Position numbers and translations under genes: made by a program. Positions 41,146-50,768 of a DNA stretch of 64,000 nt are shown here, piece after piece; the first letter of the stretch is position 1; the number at the start of each line of letters is the position of its first letter. Location: positions 372,001 through 436,000 of the forward strand of contig JBLDXI010000006.1 of NCBI GenBank assembly GCA_047495785.1. The letters run 5' to 3'. The notes beneath the pieces are model-generated. The model had not been told where the DNA came from. It was given only the letters and a program-made list of their open reading frames with translations, and ran no database searches. The DNA comes from Lepidodermella squamata. Taxonomy: Eukaryota; Gastrotricha.

Positions 41146-41922
41146 ATGGCGCCAACTGCTGCGATATCAACCACAATCGTTCTTCTTTCAATCATCGCAT
41201 CAACAGGTTTCAACAATTTATCACTTGTCTAAGATGTCCTCTTCTGGGATAATAAATAAATAAATAAATTATTCCAATTTAACTTGTCGATTTCAAAATA
41301 TTCGATCATTTTCGAAGTGCGTCTAGTAATAGGTGTTGTTCGAGGAATTTCAGAAATCGACTTCGAGGCAATTTGTTCAAAAATTCTAGTTTTTACTGTT
41401 TAGCATATTTCAGACATGACCGAAAGATTGGAAGATTCATTTAATTCAATACCTAACCATTTTATTCAGCTATTTAACTGGCTAGGGTTAGGTTAGGGTT
41501 AGAGGCTGGGTCTTAAAATTAGGGACTTGGAAGTGATTGGTACAGACTTCAATGATAATTTGGTAATGAATCCGCTATATCCGCCGAAAGATTCGAGTAA
41601 TTTCTGTTGTTGTTCTTCCTTAGTCGCTCTGAAGTGTCATGCCGGTGACAGTTCGTCGAGTTTCAAAGAAGTAGACGGGTGTAATGTGTGTTCGAAATCA
41701 ACAGCAACAGCCGGTACGACATCGATGGTTGTCAAAGCGTGCCTGAATACGTCATCAACGGTTCGCATGGAATGCTCCACTGTCATGTTTGGCACTTACA
41801 AAACCGTACTGTGCTACTGCAACGAAAAAGACTTGTGCAATGGCTCTAACTTTGCAGCTTCATCTGTATCCATTTTAGTTTTATTTATTGTTACAGTCAT
41901 ATACTACAGCATATTTGATTGA
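41146..41922 (+). CDS. Ly6/three-finger protein, GPI-anchored (predicted)
   Basis: Exons 41146-41206 (61 nt, MAPTAAISTTIVLLSIIAST) and 41624-41922; a 417-nt intron, long for this window; phase 1; 119 aa. Domain: LKCHAGDSSSSFKEVDGC, NVCSKSTATAG, ACLNTSSTVRMEC, VLCYCNEKDLCNGS, then a hydrophobic tail (SILVLFIVTVIYYSIFD). First of a tandem pair with the gene at 42.3 kb; promoter and 3' flank are duplicated too. The intron contains TTAGGG-like words (41482-41503). Confidence 0.88.
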
Positions 41923-42310
41923 TTAATGTCGGTTACGCTAATCAAATAAGAATAAAGACATAGTGCACCTTAGATAGACACATTTTCTTGTCAATTTGTC
42001 ACCTCGAAGCTCCGAGGCCTTCTTCAATAGGGTTTCCGATAAACTTGAAGAATGAATCCCGTCAAATCAATTATCAGCCCTTGAAGAAGGTAGCAGCTGA
42101 TTTTTAACTTAGCATAGTTATGCATAACTTGGCGCTCTCATTCCCAAGCTTTTCCGTAGTTCTATGCCTAATTTCGGGTAAATTAACCCCGCGCACAAAA
42201 AAACGTTAGTCATCCGTCATGTCACCGCGATAGAAGCATAATTTAGCGCTTGGCAGAGGTATTCCTTTTTCAATACATACCTTGCATTTTCTGTTCTGGC
42301 TTTTGGAAAT

Positions 42311-42831
42311 ATGGCATCAACTGCGGTACCAATCTCTATTGTTCTTCTCTCAATCATCGCATCAACAGGTTTCAATGACTTATTCGATGTTATTTATGCA
42401 AATTGAAGTCGAAAATTGAAATTGTCTCGTAAAGTAGTAAGTATTGTCCGAAAAATTCACGAGAGCTATTCTAGTTTAACTTTTTTGGCAGTTTTTAGAC
42501 AATATAACGGACCTTTCTGTTTTTCTCGTCCATAGTTGCTCTGAAGTGCCATGCCGGTGATAGTGCGTCGAGTTTCCAAGAAGTAGACGGTTGTAATGTA
42601 TGCTCGAAATCAACAGCGACATCCGGTACGACCACGGCGGTTGTCAAAACGTGCCTGAATACAAACTCCACTGTTCGCATGGAGTGCACCACTATCATGC
42701 TCCTCAACTACAAAACCGTAGTGTGCTACTGCAACGAAAAAGACTTGTGCAATGGCTCCAACTATGCAGCATCATCAGCATTCATTTTAGCTACTTTTAT
42801 CGTTACGGTCATCTACGGCATATTTGCTTAA
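42311..42831 (+). CDS. Ly6/three-finger protein, GPI-anchored (predicted)
   Basis: Exons 42311-42368 (58 nt, MASTAVPISIVLLSIIAST) and 42536-42831; 167-nt intron, phase 1; 117 aa. Domain: LKCHAGDSASSFQEVDGC, NVCSKSTATSG, TCLNTNSTVRMEC, VVCYCNEKDLCNGS, hydrophobic tail ILATFIVTVIYGIFA. Tandem duplicate of the preceding gene; most differences lie in the middle loop (MLLNYKT versus MFGTYKT) and in the tail. Confidence 0.9.
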
Positions 42832-43940
42832 TTATTGATAGTTACTACATCATTTAATCGGTTCATGCAATCAACAAATAGAAATAAAAACGCATTGCAG
42901 CTTAGTTACACGCATTTTCTTGTTACTTGCCACCTAACACGGAAACTGTCGAAGCTCTGAGGCAATTATCAAGAGGTCAACATATTTGTACCACGAAAAA
43001 AGAGGTTCCAGCTTCTAGCACTGAAAGTTTACTGATTCTCTGCGAATTCGACTATTTCGTTTTTCAATCGATTCTGAACTTGGGATTTGCCATCTTAGCT
43101 AAATGGTGGCCTACGGTATGTAGAAGATCGGTGTTGAGTTACAAGGCGGTTGTAAACTGATAACTGATTTGTAAAATCGCTACTTGAGATTCCAGTCAAG
43201 TCGTGAAACTTGAAAACCCATATTTTGGGGGAATCAGTCCCATTATAGGCTACCCAGATTTTTCAACAACTTGAAATCTGTAGGCTTTACTTTCTGCAAC
43301 ATGTTGTTCACTGTTATCTATCCAATACTCAGACCAAATAGTGTAATCTCAACATAGCACTGCTCCCATCGTTCACGTCGCGGAAAAACTCGCAGAAGTG
43401 TGTTTTTTTCTGACTACTGTACATTTGAGTACGGTTGGCTGAAAATTCCATTCCTCTTACACTTACTGTACCCAGTGTACAGTCGGACCTTTTCCGAAGT
43501 GCGAGTTCTTCCGCGACGTGATTGTAATAGTTTTGATCCTAACGAAATTCGATAATTTGCGTAGACCGTTATGAAGTTCTGCCGCTAGCCTGTTTATAGG
43601 TGTTGGCCCCTGGGCCGAGACACGATTATATCCGGTGCTTCCCTATAAAGCTAAAGCGCCTACTTGCTAATTTGGCTCAAACATGGTCCGGAAAGCTGAG
43701 CTAATAAAATTATCCGCATAATGACATCGCGTGACTCGCCTGAATAGAATACAAACAAATGGCGTAAAACTAACTTATCGCCACGTTGGCCAGAAAGCCA
43801 GATTTTTCTTTGAATAAAAAACACTGCGCCTTCAGTTTCTATTCTATGTGAGTCGTTATGACGCCCACCCCTCGATATGAACTGCCTCGAATGCCTCGAA
43901 TAGATTTCTTGAATTTGTCTATTTTGAGGTGCTGGACAAA
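42832..43940. other. Intergenic; Ly6 3' flank, miniature element, upstream of four-helix gene
   Basis: 42840-42970 repeats the 3' flank of the previous Ly6 gene (CACATTTTCTTGT-type and CGAAGCTC-GAGGC words). 43374-43520 is an inverted-repeat element. No gene supported elsewhere. Confidence 0.45.
43374..43520. mobile_element. 147-bp inverted-repeat miniature element
   Basis: Starts CACGTCGCGGAAAAACTCGCA and ends with the inverse TGCGAGTTCTTCCGCGACGTG. Inner parts (TACTGTACA..GAGTACGG and TACTGTACCC-GTGTACAG) also pair. No clear target duplication, superfamily unknown. Confidence 0.65.
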
Positions 43941-44573
43941 ATGGCTGAGATAACACATATTCAGGCTAACAATTTAGCCATTTACTTAATCGACGATGAA
44001 TTACCGCTGACCCCTGAAGCTGACCAGAGCAAAAGACGATGTTGCCATTTGAAAGATTTCCTGCCTGTTATACCGCACTTAATCGGCTCGGCTTCCGTTC
44101 TATTGGGAATGATTTTCTGGCGAAAAGGACTTTTTCGAGGCGATAAGTTCATGTTTCTTGTCACTTTTCTCATTTGCGGCTCATTAGCAGTCGAAGGCCT
44201 GATTCATATGTATCAAGGTTTGGTTAAGAGGCGGATTTTGGGCACTTCCTGTCCATACGGCACAAAAATTATTATATGTGAGAATTTCCCTTGCATGAAT
44301 ATTGCAATTCAAATTAGTTTGATTATTCTTTCAGTTGTCACTAAACTAATTCTTTTTGTTGGCCACATTGCTGGATTCACCTTGCTGCTTTATTGCCAAA
44401 GCTCATATTACGAATGCGGCAATTATGGTTGTTCTAACGTTGTGGCGATTATCGCGTCAATTTACTCCGGTCTTCAAATTATCTTCACTCTAGCTGTTAC
44501 TTCAGCTGTCGTGCGAATGCGCTGGTCGAATAGCTTACTTGAAGCGTCAACGATTTGGCGCGTTACCTTGTGA
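43941..44573 (+). CDS. Four-helix membrane protein, subtype A-like, plus strand
   Basis: Exons 43941-44277 and 44335-44573 with an intron of 57 nt, phase 1; 191 aa if spliced. The intron is a multiple of three and has no stop, so the unspliced frame is also open (210 aa), adding 19 residues between helices 2 and 3. Motifs: FLPVIPHLIGSASVLLGMIF, KGLFRGD, FLVTFLICGSLAVEGLIH, VKRR, LILFVGHIAGFTLLLY, YECGNYGCSN, VVAIIASIYSGLQIIFTLAV. The end lacks the WAH motif of other A genes. No Ly6 gene follows; two Ly6 genes lie upstream on the same strand. Confidence 0.82.
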   Translation: MAEITHIQANNLAIYLIDDELPLTPEADQSKRRCCHLKDFLPVIPHLIGSASVLLGMIFWRKGLFRGDKFMFLVTFLICGSLAVEGLIHMYQGLVKRRILGTSCPYGTKIIICENFPCMNIAIQISLIILSVVTKLILFVGHIAGFTLLLYCQSSYYECGNYGCSNVVAIIASIYSGLQIIFTLAVTSAVVRMRWSNSLLEASTIWRVTL

Positions 44574-45631
44574 AAAGCCGAGGAAAATTCATCGTCAATG
44601 AAGCGGGATGAAGCGAGATGAACTTAAAAATTAACTTATTTGGTATATCACTGCGTACTTCGGTTTCAATTTTGGGACTATGACTAGTCCCAAGTTTTTC
44701 AAAGATATTGCTTTTACGTGGAAATTCTTCCATTCCCTATAACCCAATCTTTATATTTCGATTATAAAAGTTTTTATCATTTAACCTTGCTTGATAGGAG
44801 ATAGACAAATCGGTTTAGAGTCATCTTCTAGGTCAATTCCGTTTTAAGTCAAATGGGCTGATTTTGGCCTTCCAAAGATCAAATTTGTGAGTGGAAACAG
44901 TGCGCGATGTTAACCGGGGAAAGGGGAAACCCCCTAAAAAAATTGGACCCTTGTTCATAAAATTGAGGCCCGATGACACCCCCTAGTTCGAGGATCCTAC
45001 TTCGCGCACTTTGTCCAAGAAAGTAGAGCCTTGCAGCTTTGAAACCGCGGCTGTGTATGTCAATTATCGGGTTGTATTGATGTGGATTTTACCCAGCCCA
45101 GAATGGCCTGTTCTTCAAGTCAAATGGGCTGATTTTGGCCTTCGGAAGAATGTGTTAAGGGTTGGAAACAGTGCGCGAAGTACCGGGAGAATGGGGGTAT
45201 CTTACCTCCTAGTTCCCAAGGCCAACGGGGAAACCCCGAAAATACCAAAGGGGGACTCTTTGGTCATAAAATTGATCTGATAACAGCCCTTATTTGCAAA
45301 CTGCATGGAAAAGTCCACGTGAGTCTAAGTGCATCGCTGAATATCATGGGGGCAGCTTTCGTCGAGGAGTCGCCTCAAGTTAAAGGAAAAACAGGAATCG
45401 CGGTACAAGTTGAGCATTTTCAGCATTTCTGCATGCCATGTATTGTGAATAATAAAGAGCATTCTCAGCTTCGAGCTTTCAGCTGGATATTATGAGTTGC
45501 TCTATAGGACACAAAACTGTCACAGAATTATCGGCTGTTATATTTTTTACCATGATTTATTTATTTCTCTGAATATTTATTTGTGAATTTTTATTTATTG
45601 ATTGATAATATAGTCAAAATCTATCGGAATT
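44574..45631. other. Intergenic with a diverged direct repeat
   Basis: AAATGGGCTGATTTTGGCCTT at 44859 and 45122 starts two ~90-bp diverged copies that continue with GGAAACAGTGCGCGA. The 89-aa open frame at 45011-45280 runs through the second copy and is not convincing. Confidence 0.45.
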
Positions 45632-47816
45632 TCACTTGAATTTAGGGTCCATGGGCGGAAATCCGATGAACTGATAGCGGCGTTCGCAATCTTCAGCCTC
45701 CAGTCGATGCAGATCGATGAAAAGCCAGTCAATGTGCGTCAAATCGGGCCTGTAATGAGCCAGCGTAGTGATCACTTGCTCCGCCGTGCTTTCGAATTGC
45801 GGAACCAGGTCATAGAAGACCTTTTCGAAGCACTTGCGACGCATCGCATCACTCGGCAGCGTTCGCTTTCAGTACCAATCGAGAATTTTCAACATGTCGG
45901 CCTGAATTTCGCGCACCATTAACGGACATTTCAGCCGAGCAGTTTCACCTAGAAATAAATCGGAAAATTTTTGAAAATTTCAAATTTCAAAAATTCCATA
46001 AAATAAATTTTATTCAATTCAAATTGAAAAATTAAGAAATTTTCGCATATTTTTTAAAATTATGATTAAATAAAAAAAATCTAGGACACCTCGAAAGAAC
46101 ACGATGATTTGTAGCAGGCTGATTTCGACGAAAGACGGCTGCCAAGCTTCCATAACCGAAGCAATATTAGCAAGATGGCTGAATTTCGTCTGTTGAATCG
46201 GGAAGTAGGCGACCAAGGCCTGTACAAAGTCTTGGCTCATGCCGAAAAAGCGATGGCGAGTGAACGTTGGCAGTGAGCAGTGTAAAAGCGACACAGCGAT
46301 GAAGGATCGCGAAAATAAGTTGTACCAGTCACTCGTTGGCAGTTTCGGCGCCAGTGGGCGTAAGCATCGCGTGAATTCAACGCCGGCTAGCAGGACTTTA
46401 CTGAAACTACGCATCGCTGAAGCCCACACCGATGCATCACTAAATAAAATATAGAAATAAATTACGCTCAATTACAGGTTGCAGTTTGACCCCTAGAAAA
46501 TAATCACGAATTTATGGGCCGCGCGATGGTGTCAATGGGCCACATTCGAATAATCTGGCGGTTTTGTCCCAAAAATTAATTCAGTAAATTCTCTATCAAT
46601 TGAGCATAGGGTTCTCGCAAAAAGAAGTGAATGGGAATATTTTGTTAGTGCGCAAGAAAAGGTTCCCGCGCATACAACCGGGAGATGATTACGCAAATCG
46701 TCCGATGAATCATCAATGACCCCACCCAAAAAAGTTATTTAGCCCCCTCGTGTTCAGCGCCCCAGGTTTGCGGAGTTTAGCGCCTCATCTGGCCGCCTGG
46801 ACCTAAAAGGTGGTTGCTTACCTGGGAAAAATCAGAAAACTAGTGGCATTGTCCTGATTATGGACAAACTACAATTCAATTTACAGAAAATCACACTTTT
46901 ACCCCAAGTAATCGGCTTTTTAGATTGTTGCTAGAGGAAACGGAGCTCGTAATTTTCAGATTTTTTTCAAAAAATTTCAATTGCTAGCTGTACCAGATAG
47001 ATGAGTTTGACCTAGTTTCGGACAACGATTAATTACCCTATGTTCCGCTCATTCCATTTTCGCGCAACTAACACCAATCAATAGAGCGGGTCGGCTTTAA
47101 TAATCACTCCAAACGCCTATTTCGGTATTATGAGATAAAAGCAAGCATAAAGAAACAGCTTTAATTCAAGAACAAATGAAATTACTCTGAAAATTAGCGG
47201 GTATTTGTCTGAAATTCTTAGAATTTCGGGGAATTTTTTGGGAATTTTAGTAATTTTTGTTGTTTGTGTAGTGATACTTTTTGTAATTCCCCAGAAAATC
47301 CCCAGAAAATCAGCCTAATAATTTACAATTTTTGGGAGTTTAATTGCTTGGAGAAAAATTTACCAACCCTAATGTTGGGTTGCAGCTCCACTCGATGGAT
47401 TCGATGACGGCCAGCTCACTGGCAGCTCGAAGTACGACTACTAGCTTCTGCTCGGCCATCAGCCCGTCAATGTCAATGTTGTGCAGCTTTTTCGGCTGTC
47501 CACCGTCGTTGTCGATTTTCAGCGTAACATCATTTTTCATCGCTTTAGCTACTGAAATGCATTTCATCAGGCGGCATTTCATGCACATACGCGGCCGAAC
47601 AGCCAAACTAGTGGAATTTCCCTGTAAATTGCCCATCGCCACCTGGACGGTCGGACATCGATTACGGCCAGTTATGCACTGCAAGCAGTCGGGGGTGTTT
47701 TTGAAACGCTGGAAAAATGCGTAGCAAGACTCGCAAAATTGCCCATTTGTCGCTAAAGAAGCGCTGCAAACTTGGCATCTTGAGATTCCAGGCGAAAAAT
47801 ACCTGTATTGAAACAT
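45632..47816 (-). pseudogene. Divergent nuclear hormone receptor, copy 1 (premature stop)
   Basis: Exons 47368-47816, 46090-46439 and 45632-45948. Exon 1 has the best-preserved zinc fingers of the array: CQVCSASLATNGQFCESCYA with FFQR, where the first pair is 10 rather than the usual 13 residues from the second; then CITGRNRCPT, and after a ~19-residue insert MCMKCRLMKCISVAKAM. Exon 2 carries the ligand-domain blocks VEFTRCLRPLAPKLPTSDW and VMEAWQPSFVEISLLQIIVF. In exon 3 the conserved DWYW reads DWY-TGA (45869-45871), cutting off the last ~80 residues although the frame behind it stays clean to the end. Exon 1 needs a GTTGGT donor to keep frame. Recently inactivated or truncated receptor. 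Confidence 0.75.
46440..47367. other. Intron 1 of receptor copy 1 (928 bp)
   Basis: Long AT-rich intron with no nested gene recognised; the minus-strand open frame at 46532-46729 is not supported. Confidence 0.4.
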
Positions 47817-48363
47817 TATTGACCAGATTAAACAGCTCCTAAAACAAAAAGTTTGCCGGGTTTATTCATGTCAAAACTTTAACAGATAAATTATAGAAAA
47901 ACCGTCAATTTTAATTAGGATCATTTAGGTATTAGGAAAATTGCCCAAAAAATATCTTAAATAAAAAGATTAATTCGTCAAAAAAGTTTAGGGTCAAAAA
48001 TGAAAAATTCTATAAAATGTAGATAATAATAATCGGAAGCCGTATTTTTAATTCTTAAGAAAAATTTCCTGACTCATGATTGTTTAGTTGTGTTGCGCAA
48101 TAAAATCAATGACCTCAATAATGACAATGACTGTACATTATGTCGCAAAATCAGGCAAGTGTCACTTTTTAATTGAGATCGTCCACAAAACTTAACTCAA
48201 CAACTACTAATTATTAACCTCAAATATCAACGACTTTTGTTCAACCTCATTGAAATTCATTGAAGCGTGAAATGAATTCAATTTAAATTTTATTAAGAGA
48301 TGCGAAATGTTTCATCATTTAAAAATTCAGAAAATGTTTCCAATATTATTCAGGATTTTAAAG
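47817..48363. other. Intergenic between receptor copies 1 and 2
   Basis: Promoter side of copy 1 and 3' flank of copy 2. AT-rich; nothing recognised. Confidence 0.4.
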
Positions 48364-49621
48364 TCAGTTTTTCGGATCGAGAGGTGGCAGTCCGATCAGG
48401 TGATAACGGCGTTCGCATTCGTCGGCCTCGAGTCGGTGCAAATCAATGAACAGCCTGTCCAAGTGCGTCAAATCTGGCCGGCAATTAGCGAGCGTTTTTA
48501 TGACCTCTTCTGATGTTCGCTCGAAATACGGAATTAGGTCACGAAAAACTCGTTCGAAACATTTGCGCCGAAACTCGCCGTCATTAGGGTGGGTGCGAAG
48601 CCAGTACATGTCGAGGATTTGAAGCATTTCTCGCTGAATTTCTAGAATGGAATGACAACTTCTCAGCTTGCCGCTTTCAGCTAGAAAATAAATTGGAGAA
48701 ATTAGCAATAAATTAAGGCAGATTTTTTTCAACCTCGAAAAAGCGTGATGACTTGTAGTAGGCTAATTTCTATGAAAGACGGCTGCCAAGCTTCCATAAC
48801 AGCGGCAATTTTCGAAATCGGTTCAATTTGCCGCTTCTGAATCGGGAATAATTTGAAGAAAATTCTCGCGAATCCCGGGTCCATGGCGAAGAAATGGTCG
48901 AGGCAAGACGGTAGCGAGCAGTGAAGTATGGTTATTGTGACGAACGATTTTGAAAATAATTGGCACCAGTCGCTGTTTCGAAGCTGCGGGGCGATAGGTT
49001 GAAGAGCTTTTGTAAATTCAACGCCGGCTAGAAGCATTTGACTGAAACAGCTCATAACAAAGGTCCACAGTGGTTCGTCACTTAAGAAAAATTAAAATTA
49101 AAATTAAATCATGAATTTTTGAAATTTTTGAAATTTTTGAAAAATTCAATTCTCAATTAATTATAAATAAAAAAAATTATTTCTTGATTTAAAAAAATTG
49201 AACGTTTTAAAAAATTTAAATTTTTTAAAATTATTTACTCTGGGCGTGATCGATAGTTCCAATCAATCGATTCGATAACCGATAATTGACATGCCGCTTT
49301 GAGAATAATCGCTATTTTCCGCTCAGCTATCAAGCCATCGCCATCCAGGTCGAAATTAATCTGCATGTAGCTGTTTCGAGTCGGAGGCAGGCTGAACTTT
49401 GGCTTTCGACTCGGAACCAAACTTGAATTATTACTGTTGTCACTACTGCCGCTTTGAGACGACGATTCATTGCAGTAATAATAGGCGGCGTAATTTTTCG
49501 ATGAGCAGGAATTGCAGACGGTGGAGTTGAATTGATTACCGGCTAATTTTCGGCCGCAATTATCGCAATAAACCCACTCATCATCAGAACGAGGGGAGTT
49601 CATATTCGGGGTGACTTGCAT
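48364..49621 (-). CDS. Divergent nuclear hormone receptor, copy 2 (zinc-finger region largely lost)
   Basis: Exons 49239-49621, 48734-49080 and 48364-48680; introns 158 and 53 nt; 348 aa. Exon 1 keeps one cysteine quartet (YCDNCGRKLAGNQF then CNSC) but the second finger is replaced by a Ser/Asn-rich stretch (SSSQSGSSDNSNNSS). Then comes the conserved start of the ligand domain, LIAERKIAIILKAACQLSV with IESIDW. Exon 2: VEFTKALQPIAPQLRNSDW, MEAWQPSFVEISLLQVITLF. Exon 3: IQREMLQILDMYW, PYFERTSEEVIKTLANCRPD, LIGLPPLDPKN. Expected to be nuclear or cytosolic; DNA binding by the classical mode is doubtful. Confidence 0.78.
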
Positions 49622-50768
49622 TTAGTTAATATAAAATAAAAATGCTGAATTTCAATCGGAAATGAAATTTACAACCTTTGAAATTTTATTCATTTTCTAC
49701 CCGAATGCCCGAATTTTCTAGATATTTTTTTCAGTATAATAGAACCATCTGTCCTCAAGCTAGACAGGCGACAAAAGAGCCAAACGCGCCTAAGAGAGAC
49801 GTCTGTAAGATCCTGATTTTGACCCAGAAAAGTGTCCGTTCTACCCCCACAACTTTCACCACTCGAAAGACCATTTAGAATTAGTTTCTAATCAGAAATG
49901 TATGTTATTTCATGCAAATAAGCGAGATAAGGTCATGTTAACTTCACGTGCAATTTTTGGCGATTTTACGAATTTTACCTGATTTTTGGCGATTGAAAAC
50001 ATGTTGCATTAAAATGCGACAATTAGCGTCACAAAGCTTTCACTTGCTAAGCAGAAAGCTTCCTGCTATAGCTACTCAGCCCGAAATTACCCTGCATAGA
50101 CCTAAGGAAACATCTCAGCTTATGCGGTTTTTACCTTGCAGAGCTTTGAGGGATGACTTTTAAATCGGGGCGAAAATAGCTTGGCATATAAGTAGGAAGT
50201 ACCTGTAAGTGATTGTGCTCAACCCTTCCATGGCACATTTTCAATCGGGAAACTTTCATCGCACGTGTCAAAATTGATCAATATCGATAGCTAATGAAGC
50301 TGACGTAGTTTATAGCTAAGTATCGGCGAGCATGTAATGCTCGAGTGCATTTTCTGCGTAACTTCTCGCTTGGCAATCGCGGTCTGTTGACTCTATTGAA
50401 CAGAACATCAAATGATCAAATGATATATTACCATCAGGTCATTTATGATTTATAATCAACAGTGATAGAATGGCCTCGCCATGTAATTAGTTTTTATTAA
50501 ACGCTAAAACGAAAATTTGTGCAGCGAAAAAGTGCAATGACAAAAGACCAAATCATTTTTTATATGCGACGAATTTATTCATTTGCGCAAATAATTTTTT
50601 TTTATGAAATAAGCTGGAAAAAGTTGCGTTTCACATCAATTTTTTATTGTGATGCGCAATTATCAAGCCTAATTTTCGAACTCGGCCTTTTAAAACATGA
50701 AAATTTTTCTTTAAAACGCAATACTTTGAATGTTTATTCCATACTCTCAAGTTCGTTCGATTATTTTT
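49622..50768. other. Intergenic between receptor copies 2 and 3
   Basis: No gene recognised. Plus-strand open frames at 49678-49878, 49948-50163 and 50519-50776 have no support. Confidence 0.4.

Noticed and set aside
45011-45280. 89-residue plus-strand open frame
   Set aside because: Overlaps a diverged direct repeat whose other copy (44859) is not open in the same frame.
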